Of a stretch of 64,000 nucleotides of DNA, positions 52,161-60,998 are shown one piece after another; position 1 is the stretch's first letter, and each line of letters begins with the position of its first letter. The position numbers and the translations under genes are program-made. The DNA lies in the NCBI RefSeq assembly GCF_002869965.1, contig NZ_PEBS01000027.1:1-64000 (forward strand). Reading direction: 5' to 3'. The notes under the pieces were generated by a model that saw only the letters and a program-made list of their open reading frames with translations, was not told where the DNA came from and did not search any database. The DNA comes from Janthinobacterium sp. ROICE36 (GTDB taxonomy: Bacteria; Pseudomonadota; Gammaproteobacteria; Burkholderiales; Burkholderiaceae_D).

Positions 52161-53915
52161 ATGAATTTAGCAAAAATGAAGGTTGGTACCCGCCTGGGCC
52201 TGGGTTTCGCCCTGGTACTGGTTCTGCTGGTGGCCGTGACCGTCCTCGGCATCGCGCGCATGGCGCAAATCCAGGACCGTCTCGATCACGTGATCAATGT
52301 CAACAACGTCGTCACCCGCCTGGTGATCGACATGCGTGGCAACGTCAGCGACCGCATCACCTCGCTGCGCATCCTGACCCTGATGACCGACGCGGGCGAT
52401 ATGGAGCCGGAAATGGCGCGTATCAAGACGCAGACCAGCACCTATCAGGAAACGCAGAAAAAGCTCCAAGAGAAATTCGCCATCGAGTCGACTGCCGAAG
52501 AAAATACCTTGCTCGCTTCGATCAAGGAATACGAGGCGGCAGCCATGCCGGCCATCGCCAAGGCGTCGGCACTGTGGATGGCCAACGATGCCGAAGGCGC
52601 CACGCGCGTGATGATCAAGGAAATCCGCCCGGTACAGAAAAAATGGATGGAAGCGCTGGAGCAACTGGCCGCCCTGGAAGACAAGTTGAACGAGCAGATG
52701 CAATCGGATGCCCGCAAGGCCTTCGACAGCGCGCGCCTGTTCATGATCATCCTCGGCGTACTGGCCGTGGCGATGGGCGTGGCGGCAGCACTGGTAATTA
52801 CCCGCGGCCTGCTGAAACAGCTGGGCGGCGAGCCTGATTACACGGCATCGATCGCCGGCAGCATCGCCAATGGCGACCTGTCGATCGGCATTCACACCCA
52901 GCCTTCCGATACCTCCAGTCTGCTGGCGGAAATGAAGGAAATGCGCGACAGCCTGGTGGGCATCGTCGGCCAGGTACGCGTGGGTACGGAAACCATCGGC
53001 ACGGCGTCGCGCGAGATCGCCGACGGCAATCTCGACCTGTCGTCGCGCACGGAAATGCAGGCGAGCGCGCTGGAAAAAACGGCGTCGGCCATGGAAGAGC
53101 TGACATCGACCGTGAAACAGAATGCGGACAATGCGCGGGAAGCCAACAAGCTGGCCGCCACCGCTTCGGACGTGGCTTTGAAGGGCGGCTCCGTGGTGTC
53201 GCAAGTGGTTGACACCATGAGCTCGATCAATGAATCGGCGAAGAAAATTGTCGACATCATCGGCGTCATCGATGGCATCGCCTTCCAGACCAACATCCTG
53301 GCGCTGAATGCGGCCGTGGAAGCGGCGCGTGCCGGCGAGCAAGGCCGCGGCTTTGCCGTGGTGGCCTCGGAAGTGCGCAACCTGGCCCAGCGTTCCGCTG
53401 GCGCCGCGAAAGAAATCAAGATCCTCATCGACGATTCGGCCGAGAAGACCGAGCGGGGCACGCGCCTGGTGGGCCAGGCTGGCGTGACGATGGGCGAAGT
53501 GGTCGACAGCGTGCGCCGCGTGACCGACATCATGAGCGAGATCGCCAGTGCCAGCCAGGAACAAAGCGCCGGCATCGAACAGGTCAACCTGTCGATCATC
53601 GAGATGGATGGCATGACGCAGCAAAATGCGGCGCTGGTGGAACAGGCGGCCGCTGCGGCGCAAAGCCTGCAAGACCAGGCGGCCGAACTGGCCCACGTGG
53701 TCAGCATCTTCAAACTGGTCGAGGGCGAAGAGAAGCCGGCAGCGTATGTGCCGGCACCCGTGGCCGCTGCACCCGTGGCCGTGCGCAAGCCGGCGCCGGC
53801 ATTGCGCCCGGTGAAGTCGCTGACGCGCAAGGCCGAAGCGGCCGCTCCCGCAGCGTCTGCGGCGCCACGCAAGGTGGCAGCGGCCAGTAGTAATGACGAG
53901 TGGGAAGAGTTTTAA
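52161..53915 (+). CDS. Methyl-accepting chemotaxis protein
   Basis: Inner-membrane chemoreceptor of 584 residues. Membrane segments at about 13-33 and 192-213 flank a four-helix-bundle periplasmic sensor. A HAMP-like region and then the cytoplasmic signalling hairpin follow, with the tip [20 protein letters not shown] and [17 protein letters not shown]. The C-terminus is an Ala/Pro-rich linker ending DEWEEF, whose last five residues fit the xWxxF tether for CheR/CheB. No chemotaxis operon is nearby, so it is a stand-alone receptor. The ligand is unknown. Confidence 0.95.
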   Translation: MNLAKMKVGTRLGLGFALVLVLLVAVTVLGIARMAQIQDRLDHVINVNNVVTRLVIDMRGNVSDRITSLRILTLMTDAGDMEPEMARIKTQTSTYQETQKKLQEKFAIESTAEENTLLASIKEYEAAAMPAIAKASALWMANDAEGATRVMIKEIRPVQKKWMEALEQLAALEDKLNEQMQSDARKAFDSARLFMIILGVLAVAMGVAAALVITRGLLKQLGGEPDYTASIAGSIANGDLSIGIHTQPSDTSSLLAEMKEMRDSLVGIVGQVRVGTETIGTASREIADGNLDLSSRTEMQASALEKTASAMEELTSTVKQNADNAREANKLAATASDVALKGGSVVSQVVDTMSSINESAKKIVDIIGVIDGIAFQTNILALNAAVEAARAGEQGRGFAVVASEVRNLAQRSAGAAKEIKILIDDSAEKTERGTRLVGQAGVTMGEVVDSVRRVTDIMSEIASASQEQSAGIEQVNLSIIEMDGMTQQNAALVEQAAAAAQSLQDQAAELAHVVSIFKLVEGEEKPAAYVPAPVAAAPVAVRKPAPALRPVKSLTRKAEAAAPAASAAPRKVAAASSNDEWEEF

Positions 53916-54035
53916 GCACCAGGCGGCATGACGGAGGCATGGTGCTGGCACCGGGGGACTGACATCCCGGCAGCACCTGCCTTCTTGGCAGGCAAGAAAT
54001 TGTAATTACCGTATCTGATAATCATGGGGAAGCAC

Positions 54036-54383
54036 ATGTTTGAGAATAAGCGTTTGATGAGTGTTGCAGCAGCTTTGCTGGTTTCCGTTTCTTCCGCCGC
54101 TTTCGCGGCCGAGGTGCCGGCGTCGTTTGATGCCAAGAACTGCAAGGCCGACTATCCAAAAGCCTCGCTGATGAACGAAGAGCAGGGCACCGTGTCGATG
54201 TCCTTCCTGGTCAATGCCGATGGCAGCGTTGCCGATTCGAAAGTCGACAAGAGCAGCGGCTTCAAGAACCTGGACAAGGCCGCCATCAAGGCATTGTCCG
54301 CATGCAAGTTCAAGGCAGGCACCAAGGATGGCGCCGCAGCGCAAACCTGGACCAAGGTCGATTACGCCTGGAAGCTGGACTGA
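54036..54383 (+). CDS. Secreted TonB C-terminal-domain protein
   Basis: A 115-residue protein with a signal peptide (LMSVAAALLVSVSSAAFAAE) and then directly a TonB-type C-terminal domain (CKADYPKASLMNEEQGTVSMSFLVN... ALSACKFKAG). It lacks the membrane anchor and Pro-rich spacer of true TonB, so it should be a soluble periplasmic protein. GGGGAAG precedes ATG 54036; an upstream ATG at 54024 has no ribosome site. Two Cys residues in the mature domain could form a disulfide. Its partner is unknown. Confidence 0.8.
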   Translation: MFENKRLMSVAAALLVSVSSAAFAAEVPASFDAKNCKADYPKASLMNEEQGTVSMSFLVNADGSVADSKVDKSSGFKNLDKAAIKALSACKFKAGTKDGAAAQTWTKVDYAWKLD

Positions 54384-54393
54384 TCCACGTAGC

Positions 54394-54462
54394 GCCGGGA
54401 GCGTCGCTCCCGGCATGCCCATATCCGCTACGGGCGGCGCCTGCAAGGGTGCCGCCCGTTCT
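54394..54462 (+). terminator. Hairpins after the TonB-domain gene
   Basis: GCCGGGAGCG/CGCTCCCGGC (54394-54414) and CGGGCGGC/GCCGCCCG (54431-54458, followed by TTCT) are two strong stems. The second is the more terminator-like, although its T-run is short. Confidence 0.5.
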
Positions 54463-54551
54463 GCTATGTGCGCCAGCCAACGGCGCTGTCGCCACCGATT
54501 CTGTTACCCTCGAAACATACCTTCGGGAAATCCCACCACAAGAGGCTTACC

Positions 54552-55124
54552 ATGCAGCGCATCCTGACACTTTCCTCCCTGGCCGCCACCGGCTTGCTGC
54601 TCTCCGCCTGCGCGTCGCTGGGCACGCCTGCGGACTTGCAGGCGGGGCAGACCGTGGCTGTCGTGAATAGCCTGAGCTGGGACAATCCGCTGTCGGGCAA
54701 GCGCGACGGCGTGCGCACCAGCTGGCCCATCAAGGATGGCAAGATTGCCTCTGAATATTTTCCGTTGGCGCAATTGAAGCAATGCGATGCGGACGGCAAG
54801 CCTTGCGCCTGGGGCGTGATGCGGGCGCAGCGCAGCGCGCCCACGCTGAGCTTTGCGGATGGCGGCGTCGAGCTGGCGTTGAACGTGTCCATCGACGTGG
54901 CGCGACGCCAGGATGCGCGCCAGGACGAGATGCAAACGGCGATGGCGATTCCGCAGGATGTGGCCGCGCTGGCTGGCAGGCAACAGGTGCAGCCCATCTG
55001 GAAATTGAAGTATGGCAAGGTCGAGCAGGTCGAGCTCGATTACGGCGTGCGCTACCAGGTGTGCGTGCAGCGCTATGATGCGGCCGGCAAGGTGATCGAT
55101 ACCTGCGCGATTCCGTTTATTTGA
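54552..55124 (+). CDS. Putative lipoprotein of unknown function
   Basis: 190 residues with a lipoprotein signal ending LLLSAC, so Cys20 would be lipidated. The mature protein is soluble in character, with DNPLSGKRDGVRTSWPIKDG, a CDADGKPC pair and a C-terminal VRYQVCVQRYDAAGKVIDTCAIPF. I do not recognise the family. AGAGG lies upstream of ATG 54552; the open frame from 54468 lacks a signal peptide in its first part. Confidence 0.75.
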   Translation: MQRILTLSSLAATGLLLSACASLGTPADLQAGQTVAVVNSLSWDNPLSGKRDGVRTSWPIKDGKIASEYFPLAQLKQCDADGKPCAWGVMRAQRSAPTLSFADGGVELALNVSIDVARRQDARQDEMQTAMAIPQDVAALAGRQQVQPIWKLKYGKVEQVELDYGVRYQVCVQRYDAAGKVIDTCAIPFI

Positions 55125-55273
55125 GGAAACATGCAGCGCGGGCCGCTTGTGGCGCCATTGCTACATTTCATGTTGCGGCGTGCGTCGGCGTGTAACAATC
55201 GGTAAAAGCACAGCAAAGCACGGCCTAATTTCTTATAGTACTTAATTAAGGTAGTACACATTAGGAGAGTGCG

Positions 55274-55657
55274 ATGAAAACCCTGTTGGCAGTAATTTCG
55301 CTGGCCGCCTTGGGTGGCTGCGTTGTGGCGCCCCCCGGTCCGGCGTATTACGGTTCGCGCGCGCCGCAGGCGGCCTACAATCCGTATGAATGGCGTACGG
55401 TCTCGTCCGAACCGGTGCAGTCAGGCCGTGTGATGAGCGAGCCGCGCGTGGAATACACGAATGAGCCCGTCTACGTGCAGCAGCAGCCAGTGTACGTGCA
55501 GCAACCCGTGTATGTGCCAGCGCCCGTGTATGCGCCGCAACCGTATTATTACAATCCACCTGTATCGATCGGGCTGGACTTCATGTTTGGTTTTGGACGC
55601 TACGGTGGGCATCGTGGTGGCTGGGGCGGGCACGGACGCTACCACGGCCGCCGTTAG
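55274..55657 (+). CDS. Putative lipoprotein with PVYV repeats
   Basis: 127 residues. The lipoprotein signal ends LGGC (Cys16). The mature part has short repeats PVYVQQQ, PVYVQQ, PVYVPA and PVYAPQ (about 73-96), a Tyr-rich patch and a C-terminal Gly/His/Arg-rich tail (GGHRGGWGGHGRYHGRR). AGGAGAG precedes ATG. Function unknown; the His-rich tail could bind metal, which is only a guess. Confidence 0.75.
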   Translation: MKTLLAVISLAALGGCVVAPPGPAYYGSRAPQAAYNPYEWRTVSSEPVQSGRVMSEPRVEYTNEPVYVQQQPVYVQQPVYVPAPVYAPQPYYYNPPVSIGLDFMFGFGRYGGHRGGWGGHGRYHGRR

Positions 55658-55718
55658 TCATCGGTCAGCGTTCATCTGGCGCGCCTGATCATATGGCGTG
55701 CAGTGGCGGGATGCTGTA

Positions 55719-55835
55719 TCAGTGGAAATAGACCGAACCCTGATGCAGCACATCCGCCGAGCACAGGATATACATCGCCGCCGCTGCCAGACCTATTTGC
55801 AAGGCACCAAAGCTGATCGGGATGAGGCGGGACAT
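55719..55835 (-). CDS. Small 38-residue membrane protein
   Basis: A short frame with an excellent ribosome site (AGGAGTACAAC before ATG 55835). The protein has a short N-terminus (MSRLIPIS), one hydrophobic segment (FGALQIGLAAAAMYILC) and a polar tail ending QGSVYFH. No similar known protein is recognised. It is not a shadow of a larger gene, since neither strand has another gene here. Confidence 0.6.
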   Translation of the reverse strand: MSRLIPISFGALQIGLAAAAMYILCSADVLHQGSVYFH

Positions 55836-55972
55836 GTTGTACTCCTGAGTGGTGTGGGGTGTGTTCAGGTTTTCATGATAGTTTGAGTTGATGCTTTTGG
55901 GCATCAGATGAATGTCCGCCGCAATGTAGGACAACACCTCGCGCCTGGCGCCCCGCCTCGCTCTCCCGGTGC

Positions 55973-56422
55973 CTAGCGGTTTTTCCAGCGCACCACAGGC
56001 TCTTCCGGCGCCGTGTCCGGCACGTTCGAGATCGCCAGCCAGTGCGTCAGGCGTTCCGGATGCTTGAGATTGATGCCCATGCCATCGATGATGCCCACCT
56101 GTTCCAGCATGCGCGCATCGATCTTCGCCTTCGACACCGTGGGCGCGCCCATGACCATGCGGTCATACGCCTTGCGCGCCTTGTGCTCCCATTTGTGCAG
56201 ATTGCTTTCGTCGAAGCGGTTCGCTTCGAAATACACGGTCAGGCTGCCATCGAGGTTGCCGAAGCCGACAATGCCCGCGCCCTTGCGGATGGTGGTGTTG
56301 TTGTCGATGTCAAATTCCGCCGTGGGCACGAAAATGCCGGCGCGGCCATCGATATCGGGACGTCCCACGGGCGTATCCTTGCCGTAGGAACTGCTTTCGG
56401 TAATGCTTTTTTCTGCAGACAT
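55973..56422 (-). CDS. Hypothetical protein
   Basis: 149 residues starting MSAEKSITESSSYGK; no signal peptide or membrane segment. Segments such as PDIDGRAGIFVPTAEFDIDNN and GINLKHPERLTHWLAISN are protein-like and the codon use is like the neighbours. I do not recognise the family. The open frame continues to 56545, but ATG 56422 is the first start with protein-like sequence; its ribosome site is weak. Confidence 0.65.
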   Translation of the reverse strand: MSAEKSITESSSYGKDTPVGRPDIDGRAGIFVPTAEFDIDNNTTIRKGAGIVGFGNLDGSLTVYFEANRFDESNLHKWEHKARKAYDRMVMGAPTVSKAKIDARMLEQVGIIDGMGINLKHPERLTHWLAISNVPDTAPEEPVVRWKNR

Positions 56423-56624
56423 GGTGCGTGTGTGGTGGCCGTGCCGGTAGCGCAAATGGCACCGGCAGCGCCAGTCATCCTGTTCAAAAAATGCGTGCTG
56501 ATGAGCAGGGCGGGGTAGGGGCCCTGGCGGAGCGATGCTTGGCATTGCTTGATACCCCGCTATTGTAGCGTCAATTTAATTCCTCTTGGCAACATTTCCT
56601 GAGCTAATGCAGCCGTTTACCCAT

Positions 56625-56659
56625 GAAAAAAGCCGCCCGGCCAATTGGCGGGGCGGCTG
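56625..56659 (-). terminator. Terminator of the PEP-CTERM gene
   Basis: On the minus strand AGCCGCCCC and GGGCGGCT (complements at 56631-56638 and 56651-56658) enclose CGCCAATTGGCC, followed by TTTTTT. Confidence 0.85.
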
Positions 56660-56679
56660 TTGCGCGAGACGGCCCGGAT

Positions 56680-57339
56680 TCAGGCTGCAGTCTTGCGGCG
56701 TGCCATGAAGCCCAGCAAGCCCAGGCCCAGCAGCATCATGGCGTAGCTTTCCGGTTCCGGCACGGCAGCCAGCACTGAGACGTTATCCAGGTAGGAACCA
56801 TAGGTCGGTGCGGAGACCGGACCGATCGACTCAAAGCGCAGCAAGGTCGACGCGTCGAGCGCGGTCACATTCTGGCTGTAGGTTTGCCAGACGCCGCTGG
56901 TGGTACCGACCAGTGCCGTTGGCGTGAGCAGGGTCGAACCCCAGTAGACATTCATCAGGCTGTTCGCGCCGCCAGCCGTATCGGGACGGCCCGAGTAGGC
57001 AAACGACAGCGCATACGTGCCGCCGGCCGTGGTGGCGAGCGATTGCGACACGGACGTCAGGCCCGCGGCATTCAGTTCCAGGTATTGCGTGCCGTCGGCG
57101 GCGACGGGGTTGAAACCGCCCAGGCCGCCTTGCGTGGCGCCTTTCTGGATTTCAAAGGCCGAGTTGCCGTTGGCTGAAGAGGTCCAGCCTGTCACGCTGC
57201 TGAGTGCAGCCCAGGATGAGGAGATGACATTGTTTTCAAAACTGCCATTGACCACCAGTTCGGTTGCGGCGTTGGCTGTACCAGCGGTGGCCAGGGTGGC
57301 CAATGCGGCAATCTTCAGGAGGGTGGCTGGCATTTTCAT
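56680..57339 (-). CDS. PEP-CTERM sorting-signal exoprotein
   Basis: Secreted protein of 219 residues. The signal peptide ends TANA-A (about 24), the middle is a Ser/Thr/Ala-rich domain with NGSFENN and a jelly-roll-like pattern (ELVVNGSFE... LRFESIGP), and the C-terminus is VPEPESYAMMLLGLGLLGFMARRK (193-216, written here in two parts): the PEP motif VPEPE, then the membrane segment and basic residues. The signal is used by exosortase systems in exopolysaccharide producers. No exosortase gene is in this window. The start is ATG 57339 (alternative 57333). Confidence 0.88.
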   Translation of the reverse strand: MKMPATLLKIAALATLATAGTANAATELVVNGSFENNVISSSWAALSSVTGWTSSANGNSAFEIQKGATQGGLGGFNPVAADGTQYLELNAAGLTSVSQSLATTAGGTYALSFAYSGRPDTAGGANSLMNVYWGSTLLTPTALVGTTSGVWQTYSQNVTALDASTLLRFESIGPVSAPTYGSYLDNVSVLAAVPEPESYAMMLLGLGLLGFMARRKTAA

Positions 57340-57571
57340 GGTGTTCCAATTTAGTTGATTATAGGATAATTTAATTTCTCAAATGACATTTAAATGATAT
57401 CACCAAAACTCACACAAAAAACAAGTGCCTACTAAAAATATTTGCAATTGTGAAATCATTTGTGTCTGTAATACAATTAATTTCCATGGAGAATCAATTA
57501 CTGCCGTGATGTAAGGTGTGCGCGACGTCGAATCGTCTTGTCTGACAGTATTTTTGTAACATCGAGACGTC
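57340..57571. other. Gene-free stretch before the PEP-CTERM gene
   Basis: AT-rich upstream region of the PEP-CTERM gene on the minus strand. No gene is supported; it ends at the terminator of the FecA-like receptor. Confidence 0.4.
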
Positions 57572-57611
57572 AAAAAACCTGCATCGTAACAACAACGCTG
57601 CAGGTTTTTTT
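57572..57611 (-). terminator. Terminator of the FecA-like receptor
   Basis: On the minus strand AACCTGCA and TGCAGGTT flank a loop, followed by a T-run, about 60 bases after the receptor stop. Confidence 0.8.
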
Positions 57612-57669
57612 GAGGATATGTGCGGGTGCTGCGACATATCGACTCGATGGGGACTGCCGTATGCAACGC

Positions 57670-59775
57670 TCAGAACGCCAGGCGTCCTTGCAAATAGACC
57701 ATGCGCGGCGCGCCCGCCAGCTTGCCCAGGTTGCCATCCGAGGTGCGCGTGAAGTAAGGCTTGTCGGCGAGGTTGTTGACGCCGGCGACCAGTTCCAGGC
57801 CAGCCTGGCCCGGCACCTTCCATTTTACTTGCGTGTTCCAGGTGCGAAAGCCGGGAATGATGCCCAGGTTGCCGGACGCGTTTTCCGCCACCGTGTTGGC
57901 TTCATCGGCGAACTGGCGGCTCTGGTGGCTGCTCGACAAATCAAAGCCCCAGGCGCCCAGTTGGTAGTGGGCGCCGACGGTGTCCGTGGTGCGCGAATAA
58001 AAGGGCACGTCATTGCCCGCGTTCGCGCCATCTTGCAAGGTCGCCTTGGTATAGGTGTAGGTGGCGTAGGCATTCAAGCCAGCCAGCGGACCGGCATGGT
58101 CGAAATGGTAGTCGATGGCCGTTTCCAGGCCCCGGTGATGCGTGGCGCCCACGTTGTAGAAGGTGACGTTTTCTCCGCTGCCCACGGACTGGATCTGGTT
58201 GTCGAACTTGATATTGAACAAGGTCGCTTCGGCCGATAACTGGCCGCTCTTCCAGCGCGCGCCCAGCTCGGCTGTTTTCGCCAGTTCCGGTTGCAGCGGA
58301 TTCTTGCTTGACTGCGCATTGAGCTGCGTGTTTTGCACGGCGCCAAACGAGCTGTTGTAGTTGCTGAACAGGGTCACGCTGTTGTTAAGCAAGTACGCCA
58401 CGTTCAGCGAAGGCAGAGCCTTGTTGTTGAGCAGCTCGATCTTCTGGTCGACCGGCAAGTGGTTGTAGCGTTGCGTCTTGATGTGTTCATAGCGCACGCC
58501 CGGCGTGATGCGCCAGGCGCCGATGGCGATCTTGTCGTCGATATACACGGCTTGCGCATCGGTGGCATTGTCGGCAAAGCGCGTCGGCGCCTGCTGCATG
58601 CCGCTGGCGATGACCACGTTGTAGATGGTCTCGTCGGCCCGCTCGGCCAGGTAGCGGTAGCCGACGGTGACATCCTGTGTGACCTTGCCGGTGATGAAGC
58701 GCTGCGTGTAGCGGGGCTCGATGGCCGTCGTTTCATAGTTGCGCGGCTGGTGGCCCAGGTTTTTCCCGCTGATCAAGGTGCTTTCGCGCGAGCTCTTGTA
58801 GTAGTAGCTGCGCACTTCGAATTCCTGCGTGCCGGACAGGGCATTCAGATAGCCGATGTCGAAGGCCTTGCGCTCGCCGCTCCAGTAGTCGGTGGGGCGC
58901 GTATTCTGGAATGGGTCGGCCTTGTATTGCGCTGCGGTCAGGCCGCCCGGCGTGCGCGACGTCACATCGTAGTAGGACAGCTTGCCGTACACCTCGGCTG
59001 TCGGGCTCAGGTCGTAGCGAAATTTCAGGGCGAAATCGTTGACCTTCTCGTCGCTGCCGACGCGCCAGTCGCTGCCGCGGATGCCCGAGTACAGCACGGC
59101 CAGGCCCAGGCCGCTGTCTAGCTGGGTGCCGGCAAAGACGCTGGCCTGCGTGTTGTGGCCCACTTCGCTGTACGAGTTGGTGCGCACGCTGGCGTCGCCC
59201 GTGATGCCTGGTGTGGTGGGTACGCGGCGCGTCTTGAAGTTGATGATGCCGCCCACGTTTTGCGGGCCGAAGCGCACGGCGCCGCCGCCGCGCACCACGT
59301 CGACCGTCTCGACATTGGCCAGGCTGACGGGCGCGAACGACAGTTGCGGCTGGCCATATGGCGCCACGGACATCGGGATGCCATCGAGTAAGACCGTGCT
59401 GCGCGGCGAATAGCGACCTGCCAGGCCGCGCACGCCGATATTGAGCGAGATGGCGCTGCCGGCGCTGCCCGAGTTGTCGCTGATCTGCACGCCGGGAATG
59501 CGGCGCATCACGTCGCTGAGGCTGGATGCGCCCGAGTTCTCGATGTCGTCCTTTTGCACCACCGTGCGGGCGCCGGCGAAATTTTTCGTACTGGCGGCCA
59601 TGCTGGTGCCCAGCAGGTTGCTGCTGACCTGGATGGATTCCAGGATGGGACCTGCATTATCAGCCGTATTGGCTTCCTGCGCCTGCGCGGCAAGGGAAAC
59701 GCCCAGACAGGCGAGGGCAATGGCCAGCGCGCACGGGCGCAGCGAAAAGGGCAGTGGGGAAAGTGTGGCGGCCAT
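57670..59775 (-). CDS. FecA-like TonB-dependent ferric siderophore/citrate receptor
   Basis: Outer-membrane receptor of 701 residues. The signal peptide ends AAQAQ, followed by a plug (VVQKDDIENSGASSLSDVMRRIPGVQI, LNIGVRGL, VDVVRGGGAVRFGPQNVGGIINF) and a barrel ending LQGRLAF. This plug pattern is that of the FecA subgroup, so ferric citrate or a similar chelate is likely. There is no STN signalling domain and no FecI/FecR pair beside it. A strong Fur box lies just upstream (59861-59879), so iron-repressed expression is expected. Confidence 0.9.
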   Translation of the reverse strand: MAATLSPLPFSLRPCALAIALACLGVSLAAQAQEANTADNAGPILESIQVSSNLLGTSMAASTKNFAGARTVVQKDDIENSGASSLSDVMRRIPGVQISDNSGSAGSAISLNIGVRGLAGRYSPRSTVLLDGIPMSVAPYGQPQLSFAPVSLANVETVDVVRGGGAVRFGPQNVGGIINFKTRRVPTTPGITGDASVRTNSYSEVGHNTQASVFAGTQLDSGLGLAVLYSGIRGSDWRVGSDEKVNDFALKFRYDLSPTAEVYGKLSYYDVTSRTPGGLTAAQYKADPFQNTRPTDYWSGERKAFDIGYLNALSGTQEFEVRSYYYKSSRESTLISGKNLGHQPRNYETTAIEPRYTQRFITGKVTQDVTVGYRYLAERADETIYNVVIASGMQQAPTRFADNATDAQAVYIDDKIAIGAWRITPGVRYEHIKTQRYNHLPVDQKIELLNNKALPSLNVAYLLNNSVTLFSNYNSSFGAVQNTQLNAQSSKNPLQPELAKTAELGARWKSGQLSAEATLFNIKFDNQIQSVGSGENVTFYNVGATHHRGLETAIDYHFDHAGPLAGLNAYATYTYTKATLQDGANAGNDVPFYSRTTDTVGAHYQLGAWGFDLSSSHQSRQFADEANTVAENASGNLGIIPGFRTWNTQVKWKVPGQAGLELVAGVNNLADKPYFTRTSDGNLGKLAGAPRMVYLQGRLAF

Positions 59776-59860
59776 GCATGGATCTCCGTAATGACAATGT
59801 TTGCGCGGGCAATCAGGCGGCGCGCCAACGGCGTGGCGTGGACATCCGGCGCAAGGGGAT

Positions 59861-59879
59861 AAGAATGATAATTATTCTC
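59861..59879 (-). promoter_or_regulatory. Fur box upstream of the FecA-like receptor
   Basis: AAGAATGATAATTATTCTC matches 15 of the 19 bases of the Fur consensus GATAATGATAATCATTATC. It lies 86 bases before the receptor start, where the promoter is expected. It also lies about 185 bases before the plus-strand receiver gene at 60064, so that gene could be affected too. Confidence 0.85.
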
Positions 59880-60063
59880 ATTCAATTCGTCAATTGCGCA
59901 TACTGCGTAGTGCCGGCTTTCGCCGCGCGAGGGGAAGGAAGTGTTGTTGGCGCGGTACAGCGGAGCGCCAGGATTGCCGCTTGGCATCATTGCTCGGGTG
60001 CGGCGGCATTCCGTGTGCTTCTTGTATACTGCCGTTTTTGCAGCCGTCAGACGTGAACGTACA

Positions 60064-60510
60064 ATGAGCCAGACAACTGAAACGACACCAGGCAGGTCCT
60101 CCGTGGAACGCCACCAGGGCGACCAGCCGGCAAGTGCTGCGCGCAAACTCAATCTGCTGGTGGTCGACGACAACCAGGAAGTGGGCGAATCGCTGGCCAT
60201 GCTGCTCGAAGCGCTGGGCCACCACGCAGTGGTGGTGCGCAACTGGCAAATGGCCGTCGAGCAAGTCAAGCTGTGCGTGCCCGACGCCGTCTACCTCGAC
60301 ATCGAAATGCCCGGCATCAGCGGCATCGAAATCGGCCGCCGCCTGCACCATAATCCCGAGACGGCCAACGCCGTGCTGATCGCCGTCACGGGCCACAGCC
60401 TGCCCATGTACATGGACGACGCGCTGGCTGCGGGCTTTCGCCATTTTCTTGTCAAGCCCGTGCGTCTGGAAGACCTGGCGACGACGGTGCAGTCGGTGCT
60501 GGCGGGGTAG
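60064..60510 (+). CDS. Stand-alone response regulator receiver protein
   Basis: 148 residues. One receiver domain (about 29-145) has the acidic pair Asp35-Asp36 (VVDDN), phospho-acceptor Asp79 (YLDIEMPG), Thr in AVTGHS and Lys131 (LVKPVRLED). The N-terminal 27 residues are polar and variable. There is no output domain, so it may be a phosphorelay element or act by protein contact. No histidine kinase is adjacent. ATG 60064 is chosen because the longer frame (59941) has no family-like sequence. Confidence 0.9.
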   Translation: MSQTTETTPGRSSVERHQGDQPASAARKLNLLVVDDNQEVGESLAMLLEALGHHAVVVRNWQMAVEQVKLCVPDAVYLDIEMPGISGIEIGRRLHHNPETANAVLIAVTGHSLPMYMDDALAAGFRHFLVKPVRLEDLATTVQSVLAG

Positions 60511-60546
60511 TCTTTCCGCTGCCTCGGCTGATCGGTAGTCAGGTAG

Positions 60547-60822
60547 TCAGGTGTTCAGCGCTGCTGCGCGACATTGCAAACCAAGTGCATGCGTCATCTT
60601 CAAAATGGTGTCGAAGCTGGGATTACCTGCGCTGGACAGCGCCTTGTACAAACTTTCCCATCCCAGTCCCGTATCTTTGGCAAGTTGCGTCATGCCGCGC
60701 GCCTTGGCAATGAAGGATGCGTCGCCGCCGGCTTCTTCCAGGCAAGCTTCAAAGTAGGCGACGATATCCTCTTCGCTTTTGAGGTGCTGTGCGCTATCCC
60801 ATTTGTTGAGTTTTTGTGCCAT
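60547..60822 (-). CDS. Orphan addiction-module antidote-type protein (HI1420 family)
   Basis: 91-residue putative antitoxin/transcription regulator. Segments KWDSAQHL, DIVAYFEACLEEAGG and GWESLYKALSSAGNPSFDTILKMTHALGL match the helix-turn-helix antidote family usually paired with a RelE/HigB-like toxin. From memory of the family, about eight residues (ALGDIARA-like) are missing between FIAK and ARGM, and a conserved Arg is Trp in GWES. No toxin frame lies beside it. Ribosome site CAGGAGG before ATG 60822 is ideal; the open frame extends to 60927. Confidence 0.75.
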   Translation of the reverse strand: MAQKLNKWDSAQHLKSEEDIVAYFEACLEEAGGDASFIAKARGMTQLAKDTGLGWESLYKALSSAGNPSFDTILKMTHALGLQCRAAALNT

Positions 60823-60942
60823 CGGACCTCCTGGATGCATCAAGTTTGACTGCCGTACACAGGCGGGGTTTTCTGCTGATGCGCTCGCCTGGCATGCTGT
60901 GGGAGAATAGGGCTGCGGCTGCCTCATGCATGTGTGCAGGAA

Positions 60943-60979
60943 TCAAAAAAGGGTTACAAGCCGAAGCATGTAACCCTTT
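60943..60979 (-). terminator. Terminator of tRNA-His
   Basis: On the minus strand AAGGGTTACA and TGTAACCCTT form a 10-bp stem with a loop containing CTTCGG, followed by TTTTTT. It lies about 20 bases after the tRNA. Confidence 0.9.
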
Positions 60980-60998
60980 GATTTTCCTACGTATTCTG

